Shown piece by piece: positions 25,486-34,444 of a stretch of DNA of 64,000 nucleotides (within the stretch, counting starts at the first letter, position 1; each line of letters opens with the position of its first letter). The translations under genes and the position numbers were made by a program. The notes under the pieces are model-generated. The model saw only the letters and a list, made by a program, of their open reading frames with translations, was not told the origin of the DNA and searched no databases. Source of the stretch: Gemmata massiliana (lineage in GTDB: Bacteria; Planctomycetota; Planctomycetia; Gemmatales; Gemmataceae); assembly GCA_000531095.1 (NCBI GenBank), contig HG799462.1:995551-1059550 (forward strand), given 5' to 3'.

Positions 25486-25973
25486 TTTGCGTGAGCGGGG
25501 CGCTCGGCCCCGAGTTTTTGGCGGAGGACTTCGAGGCCCGCAGCGTACCGCCGGTAACAAGTGGCGGCGGAGCTGCCCACGGCCTCGGCGATCTGCTCGA
25601 ACGTCAGCCCGCCCCACAGGTGCGCGACGATAATTTCGCGCGTTTCGGCCGGCAAGTGGGCCAGGGACGCGGACGCGGCTTGGGCGTCCAGACCGGTCGG
25701 GTCGTAAGAGGGCGAAAACCACTTGGGCGCGTTGTCGGCCGCGGCAGATTCGTAACGAGTGCGCCGGCGGGCGGCCCGACTCGCATCGATGGCCCCGTTC
25801 CGGACCACCCGATACAGCCACGGTAGAAGGTTATCCGGCGGGGTGCCGATGCGGACCAGTTTTAGGAACGCGGTCTGCACCACGTCTTCGGGGCAGGCGC
25901 ACCATTGTCGGGCGTACAGCACAAGCGCCGCCGCATAGCGATCAACCAGTGCCGCTAGTTGGTCCGGTCCCAT
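25482..25973 (-). CDS. RNA polymerase sigma factor, ECF type
   Basis: 163 residues. Region 2 lies at about 8-70 (YAAALVLYARQWCACPEDVVQ, split by the DVVQTAFLKL helix, then LLPWLYRVVRNGAID). Region 4 lies at about 108-155 with helix-turn-helix TFEQIAEAVGSSAATCYRRY. Short linker, no region 3. Cys residues at 26 and 28 in the region 2 helix are unusual. It is translationally coupled to the downstream membrane protein. Confidence 0.87.
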   Translation of the reverse strand: MGPDQLAALVDRYAAALVLYARQWCACPEDVVQTAFLKLVRIGTPPDNLLPWLYRVVRNGAIDASRAARRRTRYESAAADNAPKWFSPSYDPTGLDAQAASASLAHLPAETREIIVAHLWGGLTFEQIAEAVGSSAATCYRRYAAGLEVLRQKLGAERPAHAK

Positions 25974-26076
25974 CGCTTAGTTGACGTCTCTGGTTGGTGG
26001 GTATTTCATGCCGGGCACCCGTTTCAGGAAAGTACGCTGGTGCCTGAATACGTGCGGTTCGGCGGTGGCGATCCAC

Positions 26077-26586
26077 TTACTTTGTGCCCGCGGTGTTGAG
26101 CTTTCGTGTGTATTTCGTGTCGCCGATCCAGAGCGTGAGTTGGTCGCCCTCGAACACGAGGTGCTTGGGTTTGCCCGGTGCGGCCGGGGTTAGCACCCCG
26201 CACAATCGGCCGGTCGGGTCGAACACCTGCACACCAATCTCCGTTGCGGCATAGATGCGGCCGTCCCGGTCCGTTGTGAGCCCCGTTACCTCGATCGTTG
26301 TTTCCCCGTATTTCGGGCGCAGCGGGCCGTAGTCGATGTACGGTTGAGAGCCGGGAGCCTGGGTTTGCCGCGCCTCAATGAATCGCCCCGCCGGAACCCA
26401 CCGGAAGGTTGTGCTGCCGTCCGGTGAACGAGTTGCAACCGGGCCGTTGGCTGCTCGCGGTTTGGGCTGCTCTGCCTTCTTCCACCCCTCGCCGTCAATC
26501 AGGATCTGTGCCAGGGGCATGTCCTGAGCGACGCTGGTGGAAGAGGCGGCGAGAACCAGCACGACCGGCGTGAGATATCGCGTCAT
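26077..26586 (-). CDS. Exported SMP-30/gluconolactonase-like fragment
   Basis: 169 residues with a signal peptide (about 1-21, VVLVLAASSTSVAQ). The C-terminal half (GLTTDRDGRIYAATEIGVQV, then FDPTGRLCGVL through LTLWIGDTKYTRKL) looks like the last two blades of an SMP-30/gluconolactonase beta-propeller; a full propeller needs about 290 residues. It may be a stand-alone short protein or a remnant. It follows a PF00756-type esterase on the same strand, and such domains do occur fused to or beside esterases in planctomycetes. Confidence 0.6.
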   Translation of the reverse strand: MTRYLTPVVLVLAASSTSVAQDMPLAQILIDGEGWKKAEQPKPRAANGPVATRSPDGSTTFRWVPAGRFIEARQTQAPGSQPYIDYGPLRPKYGETTIEVTGLTTDRDGRIYAATEIGVQVFDPTGRLCGVLTPAAPGKPKHLVFEGDQLTLWIGDTKYTRKLNTAGTK

Positions 26587-26653
26587 TCGATCGACTCGCA
26601 GCGGACATTATTGCGGAAGCGTGATTTTAGGCCGGCGGTTCCACCCCACAGAA

Positions 26654-27550
26654 TCACTTTGCTGGTGGGGTGTCGCGCCACAACCACCGCAGCGCGTCCG
26701 GAAGGAGTACGCCGCCGTGCTTCCCGTTGTGTCCGCCGTCGCCGTACACGAGCTTGTAGTCGTAGTCCATGTATTTCAGGGACGCGGCCATCGACAGGTT
26801 CGCGAGCGGCCAGTGCCCGTGCAGGTTGTCGAGGTCGCCCGCGCCGTCCTGGAGGAACACGCGGACCGGCTTCCGCTCCGTCTTCCGGATCAGTCCGGGG
26901 TACACGTCGCCGCCGCGAATGTTGGTGAAACTGCCGACGTGCGAGAGCACCTTCGAGAACAGGTCCGGGCGCTCCCATGCGGCCGTGAATGCGCAGATGC
27001 CGCCGGAACTAATGCCACAGATCGCCCGACCGTCAGCGTCCGTCCTCAATTTAATAGTTTTCCCAATTTCTGGGAGTATCTCCTTTTCCAGGAACTGGGC
27101 ATACTGATTAGAAACAGTGTCGTACTCAAAACTGCGGTTCTGGCGCCAGTCTTTCTCCTCCTTGCCCGGAGTGGGAAACTTGCCCGGGTTGATGAAGATG
27201 CCCACGGTGATGGGCATCTCTTTTTTATGAATCAGGTTGTCGAACACGACCGGCGCGCGGAACTGGCCCTTCTCCCCCACATAGCTCCCGCCGTCCTGGA
27301 AAACCATGACGCCGGCCGGTGTACGGCCGTCGTACTGGCTCGGCACGTACACCCAGTAGTCGCGTTCGGTGCCCTCGAAGATTTTGCTCGTCTTCCAACG
27401 GTGTTGTGTGACGTTTCCCTTCGGAACATCGCTTTGAGGCGCCGAGTCGGGGCCGTAGGTGTAATCGTCGGCCGCCGCCGCCGAGTGTCGGGGCGGTATC
27501 GTGACGGCGATCAGTCCGGCGAGAGCAACGAGCGGAAGCGAGTAGCGCAT
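26654..27550 (-). CDS. Secreted esterase of the enterochelin esterase-like family
   Basis: 298 residues from ATG 27550, giving a signal peptide (about 1-26, [20 protein letters not shown]). Alpha/beta-hydrolase fold: strand [10 protein letters not shown] (82-91), nucleophile elbow GISSG with Ser181, and a late [12 protein letters not shown] that carries the catalytic His. Family members hydrolyse carboxylic esters such as those in siderophores or plant polysaccharide decorations. Exported, substrate unknown. The SMP-30-like gene follows 67 bases later. Confidence 0.83.
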   Translation of the reverse strand: MRYSLPLVALAGLIAVTIPPRHSAAAADDYTYGPDSAPQSDVPKGNVTQHRWKTSKIFEGTERDYWVYVPSQYDGRTPAGVMVFQDGGSYVGEKGQFRAPVVFDNLIHKKEMPITVGIFINPGKFPTPGKEEKDWRQNRSFEYDTVSNQYAQFLEKEILPEIGKTIKLRTDADGRAICGISSGGICAFTAAWERPDLFSKVLSHVGSFTNIRGGDVYPGLIRKTERKPVRVFLQDGAGDLDNLHGHWPLANLSMAASLKYMDYDYKLVYGDGGHNGKHGGVLLPDALRWLWRDTPPAK

Positions 27551-27642
27551 CAGAGAGGCCTTTCGGGTTGGCGGGCGCAGGCGGTGATCGAGAGCGTACT
27601 GCATTCGGTCAGTGCCCGCAACACGTGGGAGCCGCGCAGCCC

Positions 27643-29541
27643 ATGATTACGGCTTCCCCGATCGAAGCACTGCTCCGTGAAGCGCTCGACCGGCTCGCCC
27701 AACAGGAGCAGCGGACGGCCGCTCTCGAAGCGGCTGTGTTCGGAACCGTTTCTCCCGGTCCCTCGCCCGCGCCCCTCTCCAGTGCGCTCGCACAAACGGT
27801 CCGAAACACGGACACTCCAACTGCTTCGCACTGGCCCGCCCCGCGCAAGGTGGAACCGCTCCCCGCGAGTACCCCCGCACCGGGCGCCACCGTTTCGCCC
27901 GCCGCGGTGATGGCCGCGCTCGATGATGCGTTCTGGTCCGTGGCGCCGGACGGCCAATCAGTGCTTTTTGCGGGCGGAGCCGTCGAGCGACTGTACGGCC
28001 TGACCGCACACGAACTGCAAACTCAGCGCGGGCGGTGGATCGACGCGATTCCGGCCGACGACCGCGAACGACTCCGCCTTGCGTTCTCGCTGCTGCCGGG
28101 AGCCGGCGCTTTCTCGCTCGAACACCGCATCGCCCACGCGAGCGGCCGAATACGGTGGGCCGTCACGTCCGGGAAACTGATACGTGACTCCGAAGGGCGC
28201 CCGCTCCGCGTAGACGGCTCCACCACCGACATCACCCGCAAGGCCCGCGCACGCGACGCCGTTCTCACGGTCCTTGACGGCGTCGGGGCCGCGACCGCGG
28301 GCGACTTCCTCGTGAAACTCGCCCGGTACTTGTGCATCGCGTGCGCGGTGCGTGCGGCGGTCGTTGTCGAACCGCACGCGCCGGGCGAAGTCCGGACCGC
28401 GGTCGCGTGGATCGGCGGCCGGGCGGGAGCCCCATTCACCTTCGACACGAGCGCGGAACTTGTACGCGACCTCGTGGCGGGTGGGTCCGCGTTCGTGCCC
28501 TCGGGCGCCCGCATGCGCTACCCGAATGACCCGTTCTTGCTCAAACTCCGAGCCGAAGCGTTTGCCTCCGAACCGCTCATCGATGCGGCCGGGCGGTTGC
28601 TCGGTTTCGTGGCCGTGGCCGACGACCGCCCTTTTGATGCCGACACCGACGCCCCCACTGTGCTCCGCTCTCTCGCGCCGCGGGCCGCGGTCGAGTTGGC
28701 GCGTGCGATTGAAGCACCTGCGGTGAGTGAGCTTCAATCGCGCCTCACAGCGGCCGAAGAACGCGCTGCGGCCACCGAAAACGCTCTGCGTGCGACCGCG
28801 AACCTCGCCGACGCGGGGCGCCTGGCGGCCGGTATCGCGCACGACTTCCACAACATGCTCGGTGTCATCATTGGCAACGCGGACCTGATCCGCGAGGGGC
28901 TTCCCAGTGGGGATTCGCGCGCCGAGTTCGCCGAGACGATCGCTCAAACCGCACAGACCATTGCCATTGTGAGCCGGCAGTTGGTCGCGCTCAGCAAGCC
29001 CCGCGGACCGAACTTCGCCCCGCTCGATGTCGCCGCGGCCCTGCACTCGCTCGCGCCGATGCTCCGGCGCCTGACCGAGCGAAAAATTGCGCTCGAACTC
29101 GACGTCGCGCCGAACCTCCCGCTCGCTCGCGCCGACGCGACCGACTTCGACCGCGTGGTGCTCAACCTTGTGTTGAACGCCCGCGACGCGAGCCGGCCCG
29201 GGAGCACTATCACCGTGCGCGCCGCGACCGCGCGGGCCGAACCGGGGCACCGGGGCTGGCCCGCCGATACCCCGCCGAACGAGTACATCGCGATCACGGT
29301 TGTGGACCAGGGGAGCGGGATGACGCCCGAGGTCCGCGCCCGGATGTTCGACCTGTTCTTCACCACGAAGGGCGACCACGGAAACGGCCTGGGCCTCGCC
29401 ACAGTGAGCGCCGCTGTTCGCGCTGCGAGCGGCCACATTGAAGTGGAATCGGAACCCGGTTGGGGAACGACCATCCGCATCTACTGGCCCCAGGTGCCCG
29501 AACCGAACCCGTCCCGCTTCTCGCCGCCCGCCGAATGTTAG
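27643..29541 (+). CDS. PAS-GAF sensor histidine kinase
   Basis: 632 residues from ATG 27643. N-terminal helix and proline-rich linker (1-88); PAS domain about 92-200 ([43 protein letters not shown]); GAF-like domain about 205-355; coiled linker; HisKA about 385-455 with the H-box [19 protein letters not shown] (His400); ATPase domain about 490-620 with N-box [11 protein letters not shown]1 VVDQGSGM and G2 GNGLGLATV. No transmembrane helix and no receiver domain, so it is a soluble, small-molecule or redox sensor. No response regulator is adjacent. The stop codon lies within an AATGTTAGC repeat. Confidence 0.9.
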   Translation: MITASPIEALLREALDRLAQQEQRTAALEAAVFGTVSPGPSPAPLSSALAQTVRNTDTPTASHWPAPRKVEPLPASTPAPGATVSPAAVMAALDDAFWSVAPDGQSVLFAGGAVERLYGLTAHELQTQRGRWIDAIPADDRERLRLAFSLLPGAGAFSLEHRIAHASGRIRWAVTSGKLIRDSEGRPLRVDGSTTDITRKARARDAVLTVLDGVGAATAGDFLVKLARYLCIACAVRAAVVVEPHAPGEVRTAVAWIGGRAGAPFTFDTSAELVRDLVAGGSAFVPSGARMRYPNDPFLLKLRAEAFASEPLIDAAGRLLGFVAVADDRPFDADTDAPTVLRSLAPRAAVELARAIEAPAVSELQSRLTAAEERAAATENALRATANLADAGRLAAGIAHDFHNMLGVIIGNADLIREGLPSGDSRAEFAETIAQTAQTIAIVSRQLVALSKPRGPNFAPLDVAAALHSLAPMLRRLTERKIALELDVAPNLPLARADATDFDRVVLNLVLNARDASRPGSTITVRAATARAEPGHRGWPADTPPNEYIAITVVDQGSGMTPEVRARMFDLFFTTKGDHGNGLGLATVSAAVRAASGHIEVESEPGWGTTIRIYWPQVPEPNPSRFSPPAEC

Positions 29542-29632
29542 CCGATTCGCGCAAAAGTTAGCCGCGTTCGTTTCTCGGCAAGTCTTTATCAAGTTGAAAC
29601 TTGCATCGAATCGCATCGGTAGGATGCTAACA
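29534..29632. repeat. GTTAGC/GCTAAC motif cluster
   Basis: AATGTTAGC at 29534-29542 overlaps the histidine-kinase stop codon; AAGTTAGC follows at 29555-29562; and GCTAACA, the inverted orientation, is at 29626-29632. The spacing and composition resemble the cluster upstream of batB. Confidence 0.4.
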
Positions 29633-29930
29633 AATGCTGACATTCCGGGTTCCGCCGCCGGTGTGGTTCGAGTCACAAACGCCATACGTATCTGATGTCA
29701 AATGCCCGGCAAGGCTCGCCAGCTTGAACCGGTTCGTAGTAGCGCAACGACACTGATGTGAGTTACTGGTTGTTCTCCGGTGGGCCGAGTCACGATCTGC
29801 GTAAACGGTTACCGCTTCGCAATCGACGTGTGCTCTCACTTCGTAAGTGGACCGAGTGTATAGGCTTTCGTGTTTCCCGCTGCTACAACACCGGATATTC
29901 CTCTACCTCCGCCCCGGGACCGTTCCACCC
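29542..29930. other. AT-rich intergenic region before dapL
   Basis: About 390 bases that are clearly more AT-rich than flanking coding DNA. They carry the GTTAGC motifs noted separately and presumably the dapL promoter. I see no gene, tRNA or strong terminator. Confidence 0.45.
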
Positions 29931-31181
29931 ATGTCCGCTTCCGCACCGACCGCTTCCGATCCGTGGTTCCAGTCGCTGTTCGCCGACCGCATCGGCGGGG
30001 CCAACTACGGCAAGGGAACCGACATCTACAAGTTCGAGAAGATCAAGCGCGCCAAGCGGAAAGCTCTCGCCGATCACCCCGAGCGCAAATTGCTCGACTT
30101 CGGTATCGGTGAGAACGACGACATGGCCGACGCAACCGTGCGCGACGCCCTCACGCGAGAAGCGAACAAGGTCGAGAACCGCGGGTACGCGGACAACGGC
30201 ATCCAGAATTACAAGGACGCCGCCGCGGAGTTCATGCAGCGGCAGTTCGGGGTCACCCTCGATCCGGTGACCGAGGTGTGCCACTGCATCGGCAGCAAGC
30301 CGGCCTACGCGATGCTCCCCGCGGTGTTCATCAACCCCGGCGACGTGACCCTCATGACCGTGCCCGGCTACCCGGTCGCGGGCACCTGGACGCGCTACCT
30401 CGGTGGCGAGGTGGTGCGGCTGCCGCTGCTGGAGAAGAACGGTTTCTTCCCGGACCTCGACGGCATACCCGACGACGTGAAGAAGCGCGCGAAGTTACTC
30501 GTCATCAACTACCCGAACTCGCCGACTGGTGCGGTTGCGACGCGCGACTTCTACAAGCGCGTCATCGAGTTCGCCCACAAGAACCAGACCGTGATCGTGC
30601 AGGACGCGGCGCACATTCTGTTGAGCTATAAGTCCGAGCCGCTGAGCTTCCTGCAAGTGGAAGGGGCGAAGGAGGTCGGCGTCGAGGTCCACTCGATGTC
30701 GAAGGGCTTCAACATGATCGGCTGGCGCCTCGGCTTCGTGTGCGGGCACCCGAAGATCGTGCAGGCCTACGCCGACGTGAAGGACAACAGCGACAGCGGA
30801 CAGTTCATGGCGGTGCAGCACGCCGCGGCGCAGGCGCTGCGCACGCCCGAGATCCCGGTCCAGATCCGGGCGAAGTACAAGCGCCGGCTCGAAAAGCTGG
30901 TCGCGGCGCTGAAGCAGGTGGGGTTCAAGTGCGAGATGCCGGGGGGCACGTACTTCCTCTACGCGAGCGCACCGAAGGCCGCCGGCGACCTCGCGTTCCC
31001 CAACGCCGAGGCCGCGTCGCAGTACCTGATCCACGACCAGAGCGTGTGCTGTGTGCCTTGGGACGACGCGGGCGCGTACCTGCGGTTCTCGGTGACGTAC
31101 ATCGCGAACAGTGAGGCCGAAGAGGACGCGCTGATGGCAGAAACTGTCGCGCGTCTCAAGGGCATGAACCTGAAGTTCTGA
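29931..31181 (+). CDS. dapL: LL-diaminopimelate aminotransferase
   Basis: 416 residues from ATG 29931. PLP-dependent fold type I aminotransferase. N-terminal DPWFQSLFADRIGGANYGKG and LLDFGIGENDDMADATV match DapL. The PLP lysine is Lys258 in SMSKGFNMIGWR, and NYPNSPTGAVA is the conserved Asn-Pro turn. It converts tetrahydrodipicolinate directly to LL-diaminopimelate with glutamate as amino donor, the short route to meso-diaminopimelate and lysine found in chlamydiae, cyanobacteria, plants and planctomycetes. Cytoplasmic. Confidence 0.9.
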   Translation: MSASAPTASDPWFQSLFADRIGGANYGKGTDIYKFEKIKRAKRKALADHPERKLLDFGIGENDDMADATVRDALTREANKVENRGYADNGIQNYKDAAAEFMQRQFGVTLDPVTEVCHCIGSKPAYAMLPAVFINPGDVTLMTVPGYPVAGTWTRYLGGEVVRLPLLEKNGFFPDLDGIPDDVKKRAKLLVINYPNSPTGAVATRDFYKRVIEFAHKNQTVIVQDAAHILLSYKSEPLSFLQVEGAKEVGVEVHSMSKGFNMIGWRLGFVCGHPKIVQAYADVKDNSDSGQFMAVQHAAAQALRTPEIPVQIRAKYKRRLEKLVAALKQVGFKCEMPGGTYFLYASAPKAAGDLAFPNAEAASQYLIHDQSVCCVPWDDAGAYLRFSVTYIANSEAEEDALMAETVARLKGMNLKF

Positions 31182-31196
31182 AACTGGGGTTGGTGC

Positions 31197-31769
31197 GTGG
31201 AAGACGATGTTCCTCCGACCCCGAATTTGTGTTTTTCGACCGACGAGCTTCGTCGGGTTGAGGTGGCGTCGCGGTGGTGCGGACTTGCGAGTCCTCCCTA
31301 CTGCGATGCCGCGTTGACTATCTCCCGCCGGCGGCGCTGGTTGCGCGGAGGAACGGTGTTCGCCCGTTCGACGCGCGAGGGCCGTGCCGATCACGTATCA
31401 CCACACGTGCTCACCGCTCTACTAACCGCGCTTGGCCGCCCGCTGGTGCCCGACATCGATCACGCACAATTCCCAGATTGGGCACGAGAATTGGCTGGCG
31501 AAAATTCGTATTATGCAGGGAATTGGACAGACGATTATCCCGCCCATCATTTCCGGCTTGTCTTCACGAGCAGTCGCGAAGTCCGCATCCGCACCGAGAG
31601 CCAACAGCCTTTCATGCTGCCGTTTTGGATCACTCCCCCGGCAGCGAACTTCCGCGTGCCCACCTACGACCCGCAGTTGAGTCTCGCCCTCGCGGAGCTT
31701 CTTCCCGAGGGGTACCTCGATAAGCATCGACTAGCTGGGGGGGGTACCGCCCGGCTCTTGAAGAGTAAA
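31197..31769 (+). pseudogene. Hypothetical protein gene, probably frameshifted
   Basis: An open frame starts with GTG 15 bases after dapL. The stretch from about 31400 to 31735 looks protein-like (PDWARELAGENSYYAGNW, then DPQLSLALAELLPEGYLDKH), but the frame then runs on into the next gene. An eight-G run at 31737-31744 precedes this; shifting frame there gives GGYRPALEE and a stop at about 31769, a more natural end. The first 60 codons are not convincing. No family recognised. Either a decayed gene or a homopolymer sequencing error. Confidence 0.35.
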
Positions 31770-31860
31770 TGCCCGAGGTTCCTTTCACGCGAATTTCACT
31801 CGCACTTTGCCCGAAGCTCCTATCTCAAACCGGGAACCACCCTGCATCCCGGAGCCGCCC

Positions 31861-33225
31861 GTGTCCGACGAAATTGCCCGGCTCCGCCGCTGGCAGGCCG
31901 TTACGGTCGTCACGCTGTTCACCGGCTACGCGGGCTACTATGTGTGCCGGTCGAACCTGTCGGTTGCGTCGCCCCTGTTGCTCAAAGAGTACGGCCCGGA
32001 CGGGCTCACGAAAGCGCACATCGGCGACATCGCGTCCGTGGGCGTGCTGTTCTACGCGATCGGCAAAGCGCTCAACGGGGTTCTCGCCGAGTACCTCGGG
32101 GGCCGGCGCATCTTCTTGCTCGGCATGTTCGCGTCGGTCGCGTGTACGGTCCTGTTCGCACTCGCGCCTAACAGCACGGGCGCCCTTGGGGGGCTGGCGA
32201 GCAGTTTCGGACTCCCGGTCGCGGTGATGCTGCCGTTCTTCGTCGTGTGGGGCGCGAACCGGTTCGTGCAGTCGATGGGGTGGGGCGGGCTGGTACAGAT
32301 CACGTCGCGCTGGTTCACCGCGAACCGCATGGCGACCGTGATGGGCGTGCTGACGATGAGTTACCTACTCGGTGACGCACTCGCGCGCCTCTATCTCGGT
32401 GGGGTCGTAAGTACCGGAGTCGGCTGGCAGGGGGTGTTCTTCGCGGCCGCAGCGATGCTCGGCGCGATCGGCTGCGTGAGCTTTTTCACCCTGAAGAACC
32501 GCCCCTCGGTCGTCGGACTACCGGAGCCGCCCCCGCCACCGGGCAACGTGTACGGTGCTGACACCGGATACGGGAAGATTTCGCTGTGGGGGCTGCTCGG
32601 GCCGCTGTTTTCGAGTTTCACGTTCTGGCTCGTGTGCCTGATGAACGTGGGGCTGACGCTCATCCGCGAAACGTTTAACTTGTGGAACCCGACGTACCTC
32701 AATGAAGTGGTGAAGTTGGACGCTTGGGCGGCGGGGGTGGCGAGCCTCGTGTTTCCGCTCGTCGGTGCGGTGGCCGCGCTGTTCGCGGGGTGGCTCGTGG
32801 ACCGTCTCAACGGGCGCTACGGTCTGGTCGTCGTATCGTCACTCGTTGGTCTGGTCGTCACTCTTGGCCTGTTTGCGTGGGTACCGCTGGAGGGCCGGAC
32901 CTGGGCCGCGCTCGCCCTCATCGGCGCGGTGGCACTGTTCCTCCTCGCGCCGTACACGTTCTGTTCCGGCGTGCTCGCGGTGAAACTCGGCGGGCAGCGC
33001 GGCGGATCGACCGCGGCCGGGATCATCGACACGGCCGGCTATCTCGGGGCGACGCTCGCCGGGTCCGGCATCGGCCGCATTTCCCAACACTACGGTTGGG
33101 GCACGGCGTTCGGCGCGCTCGCGGGCGTGGCCGCACTGACGATGCTCGTCGCCACGGTATTCGCCCTCCGCCGTTCGCCCGACGCCCCTCCTGCAGAACC
33201 CGAAGGCGATGGCAACAATTCCTGA
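31861..33225 (+). CDS. Major facilitator transporter, OPA (GlpT/UhpT-like) family
   Basis: 454 residues from a GTG at 31861 (a TTG at 31807 in frame is an alternative). Twelve hydrophobic segments with a central cytoplasmic loop around residues 220-245. The first helix motif FTGYAGYYVCRSNLSVASPL resembles the YxxYxxxRxxLS pattern of organophosphate:phosphate antiporters, and RFVQSMGWGGLVQITSRWF is the typical helix 4 region. Inner membrane; substrate probably an organic phosphate or phosphonate exchanged with phosphate (inference). The stop overlaps the start of the broken dehydrogenase by 17 bases, so the two form an operon. Confidence 0.85.
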   Translation: MSDEIARLRRWQAVTVVTLFTGYAGYYVCRSNLSVASPLLLKEYGPDGLTKAHIGDIASVGVLFYAIGKALNGVLAEYLGGRRIFLLGMFASVACTVLFALAPNSTGALGGLASSFGLPVAVMLPFFVVWGANRFVQSMGWGGLVQITSRWFTANRMATVMGVLTMSYLLGDALARLYLGGVVSTGVGWQGVFFAAAAMLGAIGCVSFFTLKNRPSVVGLPEPPPPPGNVYGADTGYGKISLWGLLGPLFSSFTFWLVCLMNVGLTLIRETFNLWNPTYLNEVVKLDAWAAGVASLVFPLVGAVAALFAGWLVDRLNGRYGLVVVSSLVGLVVTLGLFAWVPLEGRTWAALALIGAVALFLLAPYTFCSGVLAVKLGGQRGGSTAAGIIDTAGYLGATLAGSGIGRISQHYGWGTAFGALAGVAALTMLVATVFALRRSPDAPPAEPEGDGNNS

Positions 33226-34389
33226 GATCCGGGCTGCGGTCTTTGACGGTCCCGGTGCGCCGTTTCGCGTGGAATCACCGTCGCGCCCGACGTTGCGGTC
33301 GGGCGAGGCGCTGGTCCGCGTGTCGCTGTGTACCGTTTGCGGGAGCGATCTGCACACGTTCCTCGGGCGCCGGAAAGAGAAGACACCGTGCGTGCTCGGC
33401 CACGAGCCGGTCGGCGTCGTGGAGGAAGTGGCCGGCGACGTCCGCGATGTGGGCGGCGAGCCGGTCCGCGTGGGCGATCGCGTGGTGTGGGCCGTCGCGG
33501 TGTCGTGCGGCGCGTGCTTCTTTTGCACGCGGGGCCTACCCCAAAAGTGCGAATCGCTCCGCAAGTACGGGCACGAGGCGATTACCCCGCAGTGCGGTCC
33601 CGTCGGCGGACTGTCCACGCACTGTCACTTGCTCCAAGGAACTGCGATCGTAAAAGTGCCCGCGGGCCTGCCCGATGTGGTCGCCGCGCCCGCCGGGTGT
33701 GCGACGGCTACGATCGCCGCGGCTCTGCGAGTGGGGGGAGTGATAAAACCTAACCCCCTTACCTAAGAAGGAAGGGGGGACCGAACCATCGGTAGTTTTA
33801 AGCCCCTCTCCGTTTAGGGGAGGGGTTGGGGAGGGGTTGCTTCCGAAGCCCTCCTCCGTCGTCATCTTCGGTCTGGGAATGCTCGGGCTAACAGCGTGTG
33901 CGTGGGCCGATGCCCTGGGTATGACCGCGATCGCGTGCGACGTGAGCGACAAGCCGGTTGGCGCAAGCGGCGCGGTTCGGGGCGCGACACCTGGCGAAGC
34001 CGGACGCGGTCGCGGACCTCGTGAAATCGCTCACACAGGCGCGCGGGGCCGACCTCGCGCTCGAACTGAGCGGGGCGCCCGACGCCTCGCGTGCGGCGCT
34101 CGATGTACTTCGCGTCGGCGGAACGGCGGTCTGGGTCGGCGCGGTGTTCCCCACTGCACCGGTTTCTATCGAGCCGGAAACGATTGTTCGCCGGTGCCTC
34201 ACTGTGACCGGCATTCATAACTACGCCCCGCGCGATCTAGCGGCCGCGGTCGAGTTTCTCGCGGCGAACCACACGCGGTTCCCGTTCGCGGAACTGGTAT
34301 CGAAGTCATTTCCCCTGGCCGAAGTGAATGAGGCGTTCCGGTTCGCGGAAGCCGAGCGCCCAGTGCGCGTCGCTGTCGCGTGTGACTGA
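33209..34389 (+). pseudogene. Zinc-dependent alcohol dehydrogenase, interrupted
   Basis: The first 184 codons (33209-33760) form an intact N-terminal GroES-like domain: CTVCGSDLHT with zinc ligand Cys, GHEPVG, and the CGACFFC structural-zinc region. After AAALRVGG a palindromic element (33745-33838) introduces a stop at 33764-33766. Coding resumes in another frame with SSVVIFGLGMLGLTACAWAD (NAD-binding GxGxxG-type loop), then shifts once more near 33955, where a single extra C separates CDVSDK from LAQAARFGARHLAKP. The rest reads to the stop at 34389. It resembles the phosphonate-associated dehydrogenase type (HpnZ-like) by memory. As written it cannot make a full enzyme. Confidence 0.82.
33745..33838. 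repeat. Composite palindromic element inside alcohol dehydrogenase
   Basis: Two hairpin-forming halves: 33745-33782 (CCCCCTTACC ... GGAAGGGGGG type) and 33798-33838. The second is a 41-base unit identical, in reverse complement, to 57566-57606 in the helicase gene. Its first half resembles 57515-57555 and 60681-60718. It interrupts the reading frame of the dehydrogenase at the junction between its two domains. Confidence 0.75.
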
Positions 34390-34444
34390 AATCGGCGCTA
34401 CAATTGATCGTTGTTGAACGGAGTTCAGAGCGGGAAGCGACCGC

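Noticed and set aside
27958-29685. Long open frame (575 codons) antisense to the histidine kinase
   Set aside because: It mirrors the codon positions of a clear kinase gene; composition is Arg/Gly-rich with no domain, as expected for antisense frames in GC-rich DNA.
29620-29690. GGTTCGAGTC resembling a tRNA T-loop
   Set aside because: No acceptor stem, D arm or anticodon arm can be built around it.
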